Shown here: positions 18,552 through 26,948 of the stretch, in pieces | Position numbering within the stretch: the stretch's first letter is position 1 | Layout: each line of letters starts with the position of its first letter | Translations under genes and position numbers: made by a program | From: CAVSRC01 sp963785065 | GTDB taxonomy: Bacteria > Pseudomonadota > Alphaproteobacteria > Rhizobiales > Kaistiaceae | Assembly: GCA_963785065.1 (NCBI GenBank) | Contig: CAWATX010000004.1 | Span: 682,001 to 746,000, forward strand | DNA: 64,000 bases | Reading direction: 5' to 3' | The notes under the pieces: model-generated | Told to the model about the DNA's origin: nothing | What the model saw: the letters and a program-made list of their open reading frames with translations, nothing else | Databases searched by the model: none

Positions 18552-19733
18552 ATGGCATCCGCCGCGAGACCACGATCGATCGTCATCATCGGCGCCGGCA
18601 TTGTCGGCGTATCCGCCGGCTATTTCCTTGCCGGCACCGGCCATGCCGTCACGATCCTCGATGCAATCGGGCCCGCCGGCGGGCCGACCGGAGCATCGGA
18701 CGGCGCCGTGTCGGTGGCCAGCAAATCGCCCGGTCCGATGATGCAGCTCGCCATCGCCGGCGTCGGCATATATCGCCAGCTCAGCCAGTCGGGCGTACTC
18801 GCCGATGAGTTTGTCACGCGCCCGACCTTCATCGTGGCGGTCAACGAGGCCGAAGAGACAATTCTCGCCCGCCATGCGGCCACGCTGGAAGCCGCTGGCA
18901 TTGGCGTGACGCGGTTGACGCGAGCCAACATCGCCAGCCGCGTTCCAGCCCTCGCTGCGGATGCGGTCGCTGTCCTCGAGGTTCACGACGAAGGTCATGC
19001 CATAGGCTACCGCGTCGTGCATCGTCTGGCCGCCGTGGGCCGCCTCACCATAGTCCGCGGTGCCCGCGTCACCGGGCTGCACCGCGACGGCTCCAGCGGT
19101 GCGGTGACAGGCGTCCTTGTCGGTGAGCGCGCCTACGATGCGGACGCGGTGATCATTGCCGCGGGCGTCGCGTCGGCGGAACTGGCGGAGCTCGGCGATG
19201 TGCTGCGCCCGCGCAAGGGGCAGCTGATCGTCACCGACCGCCGCCCTCGGGGCTCCCCCGCCATGCCGGGATCGCTGATGTCGAGCCGTTACCTCGTCAG
19301 CAAGGGCGTGCAGCCATCCGCCCAGCCGGTTTCCGGGCGGACTTTCGGGCTGGTCGTCGACCCGCTGCAGACCGGCCAACTGCTGATTGGCGGCACACGC
19401 GAGGACAGCGGCGACGCCTGCGAGACCGACGTCGAGGCCGTGCAGCGCCTGCTGAGCGAGGCGGTCCAGCTTTGTCCCTCGGTAGCAGGCCTGCGCGTCC
19501 TCCGGGTCTTTGCCGGCGTTCGCGCAGCGAGCGCTGATGGCCTGCCGTTGGTCGGCGCCCTGCCCGGCGTTGAGAATTGCTGGATCGCGGCCGGCTTCGA
19601 AGGCGACGGCATTTGCCTTGGCCCACTGATCGGCCGCACCTTGGCGCAGCTGGTCGCCGGCGAAACGCCATCGGTCGACGTCTCGATGCTCGACCCGCGC
19701 CGCTTGGCCGCCCCAGCGCCGGTGCGCCGATGA
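18552..19733 (+). CDS. FAD-dependent oxidoreductase, DAO family (catalytic subunit of opine/D-hydroxyproline-dehydrogenase-like complex)
   Basis: A 393-residue D-amino-acid-oxidase-fold flavoprotein. The N-terminal dinucleotide motif is IVIIGAGIVGVSAGYFLA. The C-terminal FAD motif is RVFAGVRAASADGLPLVGALPG...AAGFEGDGICLGP. It oxidises a C-N bond of an amino or imino acid. The next two genes encode a 2Fe-2S protein and an FAD/BFD-type protein. The trio has the architecture of HcnABC, octopine/nopaline oxidases and LhpBEF D-hydroxyproline dehydrogenase, so this should be the substrate-binding subunit. It overlaps the next gene by 4 bases (ATGA). Confidence 0.85.
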   Translation: MASAARPRSIVIIGAGIVGVSAGYFLAGTGHAVTILDAIGPAGGPTGASDGAVSVASKSPGPMMQLAIAGVGIYRQLSQSGVLADEFVTRPTFIVAVNEAEETILARHAATLEAAGIGVTRLTRANIASRVPALAADAVAVLEVHDEGHAIGYRVVHRLAAVGRLTIVRGARVTGLHRDGSSGAVTGVLVGERAYDADAVIIAAGVASAELAELGDVLRPRKGQLIVTDRRPRGSPAMPGSLMSSRYLVSKGVQPSAQPVSGRTFGLVVDPLQTGQLLIGGTREDSGDACETDVEAVQRLLSEAVQLCPSVAGLRVLRVFAGVRAASADGLPLVGALPGVENCWIAAGFEGDGICLGPLIGRTLAQLVAGETPSVDVSMLDPRRLAAPAPVRR

Positions 19734-19987
19734 GCAGCAGCACCTTCCTGTGGTGTGGCCAGCCAGTCCCGTTTCGCGAAGGGCAAAGCATCGGCACAGC
19801 GCTTCTGGCGGCAGGCATTTCCGATCTTGGCTCCACCAGCACGGGAAGAGCGCGCTACTTCTGTGGCGTCGGCGCCTGCCAGGCATGTGCCGTCAGGGTC
19901 GACGGCGTCGTACGCGAGGCCTGCATTGCACCGGCCATAGCCGGCACAACGGTCGAAAGCATCGAACCATGGGACGTCGAGTCGTGA
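19730..19987 (+). CDS. (2Fe-2S)-binding small subunit of the heterotrimeric dehydrogenase
   Basis: An 85-residue ferredoxin-like protein (Fer2_4 type). The cluster ligands are C45, C50 and C53 in YFCGVGACQAC and C65 in EACIAP, a complete plant-type 2Fe-2S set. It matches the small electron-transfer subunit found in HcnA/OoxA/LhpE-type complexes and should pass electrons between the two FAD subunits. The ATG overlaps the DAO stop (ATGA), and its stop overlaps the GTG of the next gene, so all three are translationally coupled. Confidence 0.88.
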   Translation: MSSSTFLWCGQPVPFREGQSIGTALLAAGISDLGSTSTGRARYFCGVGACQACAVRVDGVVREACIAPAIAGTTVESIEPWDVES

Positions 19988-21315
19988 AGGCGGTCGACGT
20001 TCTCGTGATCGGTGGAGGGCCGGCCGGCATCGCGGCCGCCGTGGCGACGGCAGGCGCCGCGCTGTCGACGGTGCTGATCGAACAACGTCCGACCATCGGC
20101 GGCGCTCTCTTCATGCAGCCGGCCGCGGGAAGCGCGCCGGTGCCGATGCCCCCCTCCCCCAGCGCGCACTGGAAGGCGCTTGCGGCGACGTTGGCGACGC
20201 TGCCGGTCGATCTGCGCCTTCAGCATGGCTTCGGTGGTGTCGACGCAACGGGCACCGCGATCATCGAGGATCGCAAGACAGGCCGCATGACGCCCCTGCG
20301 TCCGCGCGGGATCGTGCTTGCCGTCGGTGCCCTTGAGGCGGTGACCCCAAGACCCGGCTGGGACCTTCCGCAGGTAGTGACGATCGGCGGGCTGCAGATG
20401 ATGATGAAGCAATCGGGGTGTCTGCCGCCCGGCCGGGTCGTGCTGGCGGGCAGCGGGCCGCTGCTCATCGCCGCTGCGGCCCAGATGGCGGCGCTGGGCC
20501 ACCGTCCGCTGGCGGTTCTGGAGGCGGGCCGTCCCATGCGCGCGGTCAGCGCGGGCGCGGCGCTCGCTTTCCATCCCGACTACGTCGCGCAGGCAGGTTT
20601 CTTCGGCCTCCGGCTCGCGCTTCACCGCGTGGCCTGGCGGACGCGACGCCGGGTCGTCGCCATCGAGCGGGATGGCGGCGCTCTCGCCCTGACCGTGGAT
20701 GGTCCGGACGGACTGTCGACGCTGTCCACAGACTGGGTGGCGCTCCATGACGGCCTCAGGCCGAACGACTTCGGTCTCCCCGAAGACGGCGACCGGTCCG
20801 GACCAATCGTGATGCGGGCAGGCGACTGTCGCGAGGTGCTGGGCGGCATGGCCGCTATCTCCGACGGGACCCGGACCGGTGCGCGGATGGTCGCGGCTCT
20901 GGCGGGGCGCCCGGCGCCCGGCGACGGTACATCGTCGATCGACCGCCACAGACGGGCGCAGTCCATTCTCGGCCGCATCTTCGCGCCGCCGCCAGTCGAT
21001 CTTGCTGCCCTGCCCGATGCGACGGTTCTCTGTCGCTGCGAGAACCGGACGGTGGGGGACCTGAGGGCGTTGCTCGGCGAACACCACGGCGTGCTCTCGC
21101 CGCGCGAGGTGAAGCTCAATGGCAGGTTCGCAATGGGGTCGTGCCAGGGGCGTTTCTGCGCCGAGTGGACGGCGCGGCTGCTCGCGGCGAACGGTGGCCC
21201 GGTACCGGACAGGCGAGAGATAACCGGTCATCGCTGGCCCACGCGCCCATTGCCGGTCAGTTCATTCGTCGCCGGTGAGACCCGCCAGGCTGTGCCGGTT
21301 GAGATCGACGAATGA
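19984..21315 (+). CDS. FAD/NAD(P)-binding subunit with BFD-like 2Fe-2S domain
   Basis: A 443-residue pyridine-nucleotide-disulfide-oxidoreductase-fold protein. The N-terminal FAD motif VLVIGGGPAGIAAA is followed by a second dinucleotide motif, VVLAGSGPLLIAAA. The C-terminal part has CRCEN at about residue 350 and GSCQGRFC about 35 residues later, a BFD-like [2Fe-2S] site typical of HcnB, OoxA and LhpF. It probably carries electrons from the DAO subunit to the respiratory chain. GTG 19984 overlaps the previous stop (GTGA), and ATG 19969 is an alternative start. ALDH follows, overlapping by 4 bases. Confidence 0.85.
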   Translation: MKAVDVLVIGGGPAGIAAAVATAGAALSTVLIEQRPTIGGALFMQPAAGSAPVPMPPSPSAHWKALAATLATLPVDLRLQHGFGGVDATGTAIIEDRKTGRMTPLRPRGIVLAVGALEAVTPRPGWDLPQVVTIGGLQMMMKQSGCLPPGRVVLAGSGPLLIAAAAQMAALGHRPLAVLEAGRPMRAVSAGAALAFHPDYVAQAGFFGLRLALHRVAWRTRRRVVAIERDGGALALTVDGPDGLSTLSTDWVALHDGLRPNDFGLPEDGDRSGPIVMRAGDCREVLGGMAAISDGTRTGARMVAALAGRPAPGDGTSSIDRHRRAQSILGRIFAPPPVDLAALPDATVLCRCENRTVGDLRALLGEHHGVLSPREVKLNGRFAMGSCQGRFCAEWTARLLAANGGPVPDRREITGHRWPTRPLPVSSFVAGETRQAVPVEIDE

Positions 21316-22727
21316 ACACGGCAGCGCAGCACCGGCCGGCCCCGCATGTCCCGGATCAGGGGCATGCGTCGATCCGCGTCGTGAGTCCATACGACGACAG
21401 GCTGATCGGCACCGTGTACGCGGCATCATCGGCGGAGATCGAGGAAGCCGTGCGCCGCGCCGCGGCAGCTGCGGCGGAGTTCCGTCATTCTACACCGTTC
21501 GAGCGGCGCAGCCTGCTCGAAGCGTTGGCCGCGGCCATTGCCGTCGAGGCAGAGACGCTCGCCCAGACGATATCGGCCGAGGTCGGCAAGACGATCAGGG
21601 AAGCGCGCGCGGAAGTGCGTCGCGCGCAGAACACGCTTCGGCTTTCCGGCGACGCGGCCACCTATCTCGACGGCGAGGTGCTGCATGTCGCGGTCGTGTC
21701 CGGAGCCAGGGATCGCAGCGCCGTCGTGACCCATGTCCCGGTCGGGGTCGTTGGGGCGATCACGCCGTTCAACTATCCGCTCAATCTTCTGTGCCACAAG
21801 CTCGGCCCGGCCATTGGGGCCGGCAATGCCGTTGTGGCCAAGCCTTCGCCTAAGGCGCCGCTTGCGGCCGCCCGCCTGGCCGAGCTGGCGGCGTCTGCCG
21901 GCTTCCCTAAAGGTCTGTTTCAGGTGGTCCACGGCGGCGCCGAGCAGGCGCTTCTGCTGGCGCGCGCTCCGATAAACCTGCTGAGCTTCACCGGTGGGCC
22001 GGTCGCCGGGCTGGCACTGAAGCGCGCCAGCGGTCTCATCCGCTGCCTCATGGAACTCGGTGGCAACGATCCGCTGGTCGTGATGCCGGATGCGGACATC
22101 GACCGGGCTGTGGAGACCGCGGTCAGCCAGCGTCTAGAGATCGCCGGCCAGAGTTGCGCGGCGGTCAAGCGCCTCTATCTCCACGCCGAGGTGAAGAACG
22201 CCTTCGTCGAGCGGCTGTTGCCTCGTGTTGCGGCGATCTCTGTCGGACATCCCGCCGATCCGGCAACCGACATGGGCCCGCTGATCGACCTGGCGGCGGC
22301 AGAGGAAGTCGATCGCCGCGTTGCCGCGGAGATGACCGGCGGCGCAAGGCTGCTTGCGGGCGGCACGCGCGAGCGCACGCTGATGGCACCCACGGTGATC
22401 GACGCGGTCATGCCCGACGGCCCGCTGATCGGCCAGGAGACTTTCGGCCCGGTCATTGCCATGCGCAGCTTCACCGATGCCGGCGCTGTGATCCGCGAGG
22501 TCAATGCCGGCCAATATGCGCTCCAGGCCGGGCTGTTCACCAACGACCACGCACTCGTGAAACGCTTCGCCCGCGAACTCGAGGTCGGCGGCATCATGGT
22601 CAACGAGGGGCCGGACTATCGGGCGGAGCACATCCCATTTGGCGGCATGAAGATGAGCGGTCTCGGCCGGGAAGGCGTGCGCATCGCCATCCGCGAAATG
22701 TCCGAAACCCGGGTCGTGATCGACTGA
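21312..22727 (+). CDS. Aldehyde dehydrogenase family protein
   Basis: A 471-residue NAD(P)-dependent aldehyde dehydrogenase. It shows VGVVGAITPFNYPLN (Asn of the oxyanion hole), SFTGGPVAG (cofactor loop), MELGGNDP (general base Glu), GQSC (catalytic Cys) and QETFGPVIA. It oxidises an aldehyde or semialdehyde to the acid. In hydroxyproline and related pathways an ALDH of this type removes the semialdehyde made after the lyase step, which fits the DapA-like lyase nearby. The start ATG overlaps the previous stop by 4 bases. Confidence 0.9.
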   Translation: MNTAAQHRPAPHVPDQGHASIRVVSPYDDRLIGTVYAASSAEIEEAVRRAAAAAAEFRHSTPFERRSLLEALAAAIAVEAETLAQTISAEVGKTIREARAEVRRAQNTLRLSGDAATYLDGEVLHVAVVSGARDRSAVVTHVPVGVVGAITPFNYPLNLLCHKLGPAIGAGNAVVAKPSPKAPLAAARLAELAASAGFPKGLFQVVHGGAEQALLLARAPINLLSFTGGPVAGLALKRASGLIRCLMELGGNDPLVVMPDADIDRAVETAVSQRLEIAGQSCAAVKRLYLHAEVKNAFVERLLPRVAAISVGHPADPATDMGPLIDLAAAEEVDRRVAAEMTGGARLLAGGTRERTLMAPTVIDAVMPDGPLIGQETFGPVIAMRSFTDAGAVIREVNAGQYALQAGLFTNDHALVKRFARELEVGGIMVNEGPDYRAEHIPFGGMKMSGLGREGVRIAIREMSETRVVID

Positions 22728-22743
22728 AATCGAGGAGATCGCC

Positions 22744-23502
22744 ATGCGCGTCATCATCTACGGTGCGTCGGGCCGTGTCGGCACGCTGCTCGTCGAGTCG
22801 GTGATCGCCGATCCCGGCCTTGAACTGGCCGGCGCGGTGGTTTCGCCGAAGTCGAGCCGGCTCGGCCAGCCGGTGGGCGACGGCGTGCTCGAATATCGCG
22901 TCATCGATCCGGGCATGAATGCCCATTGCGACGTCATCGTCGATTTCTCTACGCCCGAGGCCAGCATGGACCTTCAGCAGGCCCTGGCGCGGAAGCCGAT
23001 GCCCGTCGTGGTCGGAACGACCGGGTTCTCGCCGGAGCAGCGGGCGGCGCTCGGTGCCGCCGCGCGCCATCGGCCGATCCTTTGCAGCGCCAACTTCGCG
23101 ATCGGCTTCGAGCCGTTCGTGCACGCGGTCACCACCTTCGCCAGGCTTCAATCGGGCGCAGCGGCAAGCGTCGAAGAGATCTACCACGCGCGCAAGAAAG
23201 CGGCGCCCTCGGGCACGTCGCTGCGTCTGGCCGAGGACCTGCGAGACGCGGCTTTGCCGGAGGCGCCCGGCAAGGGCACATTGCCGCCCATCCGTGTGAT
23301 GCGCGAGGGACAGACGGTGGGCATCAACATCGTCCGCTTCGACCTGGGCAGCGTCGATGTCGAGGCGCGCCTGACGGTGCATTCGCTCGCGGCATACGCG
23401 CATGGCGCACTCGCCGCTGCACGGCGGCTCGTGGAGCATGCGCCCGGAAACGGGCTCTACGCCCTCGCCGACCTGCTGAACATGCGCGAAAAGCGCCAAT
23501 GA
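22744..23502 (+). CDS. DapB-like dihydrodipicolinate-reductase-family protein with altered active site
   Basis: A 252-residue member of the 4-hydroxy-tetrahydrodipicolinate reductase family. The NAD(P) motif GASGRVG (residues 7-13), VGTTGFS and SANFAIGFE are kept. In the active-site loop, IYHARKKAAPSGTS, the E. coli proton donor His159 aligns with Tyr147, His160 with His148, Lys163 with Lys151 and Asp165 with Ala153. The late HKASSR-type substrate loop is also changed (TVHSLAAY). It therefore keeps the cofactor site and lysine but has probably changed substrate. It sits inside a catabolic operon beside a DapA-like lyase, so lysine biosynthesis is unlikely to be its main role. The reaction is unknown. 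Confidence 0.8.
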   Translation: MRVIIYGASGRVGTLLVESVIADPGLELAGAVVSPKSSRLGQPVGDGVLEYRVIDPGMNAHCDVIVDFSTPEASMDLQQALARKPMPVVVGTTGFSPEQRAALGAAARHRPILCSANFAIGFEPFVHAVTTFARLQSGAAASVEEIYHARKKAAPSGTSLRLAEDLRDAALPEAPGKGTLPPIRVMREGQTVGINIVRFDLGSVDVEARLTVHSLAAYAHGALAAARRLVEHAPGNGLYALADLLNMREKRQ

Positions 23503-24446
23503 CCGCGGATTGGCACGCCCGTCTTTCCGGCGTCTTCACTGCGCTGGTCACACCTTTCCGCGGCGGCGAGATCGACTGGCCGGCCTTCGACCGGCTGGTC
23601 GAGCGCCAGATCGACGCCGGCGTTGCAGGCCTGGTGCCGGTCGGTACGACTGGCGAAGCTGCGACCCTCACGGCCGATGAGTCCGAGTGCGTCATCCGAC
23701 GCACCGTGGAGATCGCCGCCGGGCGGGCTGTCGTTCTGGCCGGCGCCGGCAAGATCGGCACCGCGCGTACCATCGGCGCCGTCAAGCGCGCCGAGGCGCT
23801 CGGCGCCGACGGCTGTTTGTTGGTCACGCCCTACTACAACATGCCCGATCAGAACGGTCTCTTCAGCCATTACGCGGCAATCGCAGGCGCCACGTCCCTG
23901 CCCCTGATGCTCTACAGCGTGCCGGGACGGACCGGGGTGGATCTGGCGCCGGATACGGTTGGCCGCCTGGCCCGGAGCTTCGCCAACATCACTGCGATCA
24001 AGGAGGCGGGTGGACGCTGCGAACGGGTCACGGCGTTGCGCGCCGCATGCCCGGAGGGCTTCGGGATCCATTGCGGCGACGACCTGTTGACCCTGCCCTT
24101 CATTGCGCTTGGCGCGGTGGGCGTCACCAGCGTCGTGGCCAATCTCGCGCCCGAGGCGACCTGCGCCCTGGTCGCGGCCGCGCGGCGGGGAGACCACGCC
24201 CACGCGCTTGCCCTGCACGAGGCCCTGGCCCCGTTGCTCCAGGCGCTTTTTGCGGAGACCAACCCGGTACCGGTGAAGGCCGCTCTCGCGCTGGAGGGCG
24301 CGATGCTGCCCGATGTGCGGCTGCCGCTGACGCCGATGAGCGCGGCAGGCCTGGCACGGCTCGCCGCGGCGCTCGACCGCTTTGCTGGCCGCGCCAATCC
24401 CGCTCTGGGCTTACAAAAAACCCCTCATGTGCCGGCCGACCGTTAG
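23499..24446 (+). CDS. DapA/N-acetylneuraminate-lyase family lyase
   Basis: A 315-residue class I aldolase-superfamily lyase. The Schiff-base lysine is K168 (AIKEAGG). The catalytic-triad equivalents are T50/T51 (GTTGEA), Y113 (TPYYNMPDQNG) and Y139 (MLYSVPGRTG), and the DHDPS-type arginine is R144. All key DapA residues are present, so it handles pyruvate or a 2-keto acid Schiff base, in synthesis or cleavage. Members of this family also act as pyrroline-4-hydroxy-2-carboxylate deaminases in hydroxyproline pathways. ATG 23499 overlaps the DapB-like stop (ATGA). The tail after residue 300 (FAGRANPALGLQKTPHV) is non-conserved. Confidence 0.85.
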   Translation: MTADWHARLSGVFTALVTPFRGGEIDWPAFDRLVERQIDAGVAGLVPVGTTGEAATLTADESECVIRRTVEIAAGRAVVLAGAGKIGTARTIGAVKRAEALGADGCLLVTPYYNMPDQNGLFSHYAAIAGATSLPLMLYSVPGRTGVDLAPDTVGRLARSFANITAIKEAGGRCERVTALRAACPEGFGIHCGDDLLTLPFIALGAVGVTSVVANLAPEATCALVAAARRGDHAHALALHEALAPLLQALFAETNPVPVKAALALEGAMLPDVRLPLTPMSAAGLARLAAALDRFAGRANPALGLQKTPHVPADR

Positions 24447-24572
24447 CATTGAACGCACATGCGGGCTGGGCGAGCGTCGTATATGGCGCGGGGAAGCGCC
24501 TCTTTCGCCCCCCGGGGGATTTGGGGGGACCTTAACCACACGTCTGAAACCGTGCACGGAGGCGAATTCGGC

Positions 24573-25406
24573 ATGAAGAAGATTGGCAAACTACTGCTTG
24601 GCGCCCTGCTCGGGGTGGTCGCAGCCACCCAGATCGGCCACGCCGCGGACAAGAGCACGATCGACCAGATCCGCGAGCGCGGAGTGCTGCGCGTGCCCGG
24701 CATCGTCAACGAGGACCCGTACTTCAACAAGGATCCGCGCACGGGTGAATGGCGCGGCTTCGCCATCGACATGGCGCGCGACGTGGCCGACACGCTGGGC
24801 GTCAAGCTCGAGGTCGAGGAGAGCTCGTGGGCCAACTCGATCCTTGACGTCCAGTCGGGCAAGGCGGACATCGCTTTCGCACTGACGGCCCTGCCGAAGC
24901 GGGCGCTGTCGATCTATTTCTCGTCGCCGACCTACTACAACAGCTTCGTCATCGTCTCCCCGGACGCGGACCTGGCCGGCAAGAGCTGGGCGGCCCTCAA
25001 CGATCCGAAATACACATTTGCGGTGGACCTTGGCTCATCGCAGGACATCATCACGCAGCAGTACCTGCCCAAGGCGAACGTGCTGCGCTTCAAGACCCGT
25101 GACGAAGCGATCGTCGCGGTGTCGACCGGCAAGGCGCAGGCTCTGGTCAGCACCGTCCTCAACGGAATGGTGATCGCCAAGAAGACCACCGCGATGGGTA
25201 AGGTCTACGTGCCGCTCCCGCTGCTCTCTTCGCCTTCGGTGATCGGCATCAACTATTCGGCCGACGAACAATTCAAGTCGTTCATTTCCGCCTGGGCGGA
25301 CTACAATCGCCGGGTTGGAAACAATCAGACCTGGATCGTGAAGGGTCTCGCACCCTTCGGCATCGGCATCGGTGACCTTCCTGAGGGCTTCGACTTCGGC
25401 GGCTGA
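24573..25406 (+). CDS. Polar amino-acid ABC transporter substrate-binding protein
   Basis: A 277-residue periplasmic binding protein (SBP_bac_3). A Sec signal peptide ends near GHA|ADK. The mature part shows IRERGVLRVPGIVNEDPYF, GFAIDMARDVADTLGVKLE and the SWANSILDVQSGKADIAFA segment typical of polar amino-acid or opine binders. GGAGG lies nine bases before ATG 24573. The 126 bases upstream hold two GC-rich hairpin-prone stretches but no recognised riboswitch. With the following permease and ATPase it forms a three-gene importer in the same operon as the oxidase complex. The likely ligand is therefore the substrate of that pathway. Confidence 0.9.
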   Translation: MKKIGKLLLGALLGVVAATQIGHAADKSTIDQIRERGVLRVPGIVNEDPYFNKDPRTGEWRGFAIDMARDVADTLGVKLEVEESSWANSILDVQSGKADIAFALTALPKRALSIYFSSPTYYNSFVIVSPDADLAGKSWAALNDPKYTFAVDLGSSQDIITQQYLPKANVLRFKTRDEAIVAVSTGKAQALVSTVLNGMVIAKKTTAMGKVYVPLPLLSSPSVIGINYSADEQFKSFISAWADYNRRVGNNQTWIVKGLAPFGIGIGDLPEGFDFGG

Positions 25407-25420
25407 TCCAGCGGCTTGAC

Positions 25421-25445
25421 GGGGCGGTGCCCAAGGCGCCGCCCC
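25421..25445 (+). promoter_or_regulatory. Intercistronic hairpin between binding protein and permease
   Basis: An 11-bp stem (GGGGCGGTGCC at 25421-25431 with GGCGCCGCCCC at 25435-25445, one G-T pair) closes a three-base loop, with no T-tract. It follows the binding-protein stop and precedes the permease, matching the pattern of the other ABC operons here. The probable role is mRNA stabilisation or partial attenuation. Confidence 0.6.
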
Positions 25446-25470
25446 GGATGCCAGCACGGAGGGCCGGCCT

Positions 25471-26136
25471 TTGCCATATCATTGGGACTTCACGGTCGTC
25501 ACCCAGTCCTGGGACCTCTTCCTCTGGGGCGCCTGGATCACGATCGCCTATACCGTCGCCTCGATCGCCATCGGCCTCGTCGTCGGGCTGCTCGTCGGTT
25601 TTGCCCGGCTGTCGCGCTTCGTCGTCTTGCGCACGCTGGCGCGCGCCTTCCAGGAGGTGTTCCGCTGCACGCCGCTGCTCGTGCAGCTCCTGTGGTTCTA
25701 CTATGCCTTCCCCTTGATCGTCGGCATCACGATGGACAACAGCACCGCGGCCATCGCGGCGCTGTCGCTCTATGTGGGAGCCTTCTACGCAGAAATCTTC
25801 CGCGGCGGCATCCTGTCGATCGAGCGCGGCCAGCACGAGGCAGCCGCAGCCATCGGCATGTCACCGGCCCAGGCCATGCGCCGCATCATCCTGCCGCAGG
25901 CGCTCAAGCGCATGCTGCCGTCCTTCATCAACCAGTCGGTGATCCAGTTCAAGAACACGTCCCTGATCTCGGTGATCTCGGTCGGTGAACTCGCCTATAT
26001 GGCGGCGGTCGTGAACGGCGAGACCTATCGGCCGCTTGAATCCTACACAGTCGCAGCCGTGCTCTATTTCGTCATCCTCTTCCCGTTGACGCAGGTCGCC
26101 GATCTGTTCGAGCGCCGGCTCCGGGTGTCGGACTAG
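25471..26136 (+). CDS. Amino-acid ABC transporter permease (HisMQ/GlnP type)
   Basis: A 221-residue inner-membrane permease. It contains GAWITIAYTVASIAIGLVVG, the FQEVFRCTPLLVQLLWFYYAFP motif and the EAA loop GQHEAAAAIGMSPAQAMRRIILPQA, all typical of the polar amino-acid uptake family. The start is a TTG at 25471 with GGAGG nine bases upstream. Only one permease gene is present, so it probably works as a homodimer, or with a partner elsewhere. Confidence 0.9.
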   Translation: MPYHWDFTVVTQSWDLFLWGAWITIAYTVASIAIGLVVGLLVGFARLSRFVVLRTLARAFQEVFRCTPLLVQLLWFYYAFPLIVGITMDNSTAAIAALSLYVGAFYAEIFRGGILSIERGQHEAAAAIGMSPAQAMRRIILPQALKRMLPSFINQSVIQFKNTSLISVISVGELAYMAAVVNGETYRPLESYTVAAVLYFVILFPLTQVADLFERRLRVSD

Positions 26137-26147
26137 GGGGCGCTGCG

Positions 26148-26936
26148 GTGACTGATTCGAATCTGAGGATGGACGGCGGCGACGAAAGCGCGATCGTGGA
26201 AGCACGCGGACTGGTCAAGCGTTTCGGCGCTCACGAGGTGCTCCGCGGCATCGACCTCAGCCTCCGGCGGGGGGAGATCGTCGCCGTCATCGGTCCGTCG
26301 GGCTCCGGCAAGTCGACCTTGATCCGCTGCCTGAACATGCTCGAGATCATGAACGAGGGCACGCTTCTCTACCATGGCCGCCCGATTGCCCGGAGCTTCA
26401 AGGGCCGCAACGGCGCAATCGGCTACGGTGAGCTGCGCCGCCACGTCGGCATGGTGTTCCAGCACTTCAACCTGTTCCCGCATAAATCGGTCATAGAGAA
26501 CATCATCGAAGGTCCACTCATCGTACTGAAGACGCCCCGGGCCGAGGCGGAGAAGGAGGCGATGAGGCTGTTGACGCTGGTTGGGCTGGCCGAGAAGCGG
26601 GATGCCTATCCGAACCACCTGTCGGGCGGACAGAAGCAGCGGGTGGCGATCGCCCGCGCGCTCGCCATGAACCCCGATCTGCTGCTTCTCGACGAGGTCA
26701 CCAGTGCCCTCGATCCGGAGCTTGTCGGCGAAGTGCTCACCACCATCCGCCAGCTTGCCGACGAAGGCATGACCATGGCCATCGTCACCCATGAGATGGC
26801 GTTTGCAGCCGAGGTCGCCCACCGCGTCCTGTTCATCGACGGCGGCGTGGTGGCGGCGGCCGGCACGCCCGACGAGATCATCTTCAATCCGCAGAACGAG
26901 CGCCTGAAATCGTTCCTGGCGCGCTTCCATGCATGA
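26148..26936 (+). CDS. Amino-acid ABC transporter ATP-binding protein
   Basis: A 262-residue ATPase of the GlnQ/HisP/OccP class. Walker A is GPSGSGKST, the Q-loop MVFQHFNLFPHKS, the signature LSGGQKQR, Walker B LLLLDEVTSALDPE and the switch VTHEMAFA. It starts at GTG 26148, 11 bases after the permease stop. It drives import of the amino-acid-like ligand of this operon. Confidence 0.9.
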   Translation: MTDSNLRMDGGDESAIVEARGLVKRFGAHEVLRGIDLSLRRGEIVAVIGPSGSGKSTLIRCLNMLEIMNEGTLLYHGRPIARSFKGRNGAIGYGELRRHVGMVFQHFNLFPHKSVIENIIEGPLIVLKTPRAEAEKEAMRLLTLVGLAEKRDAYPNHLSGGQKQRVAIARALAMNPDLLLLDEVTSALDPELVGEVLTTIRQLADEGMTMAIVTHEMAFAAEVAHRVLFIDGGVVAAAGTPDEIIFNPQNERLKSFLARFHA

Positions 26937-26948
26937 GGATCGTGCGCG

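Noticed and set aside
22744..24446. DapB-DapA pair as the housekeeping lysine-biosynthesis genes
   Set aside because: They lie in a catabolic operon with an importer and oxidases, and the DapB-like protein lacks the catalytic histidine; the DapA-like protein alone could still be DHDPS-like.
24447..24572. Possible riboswitch upstream of the amino-acid binding-protein gene
   Set aside because: GC hairpins are present, but I can match no conserved riboswitch core.
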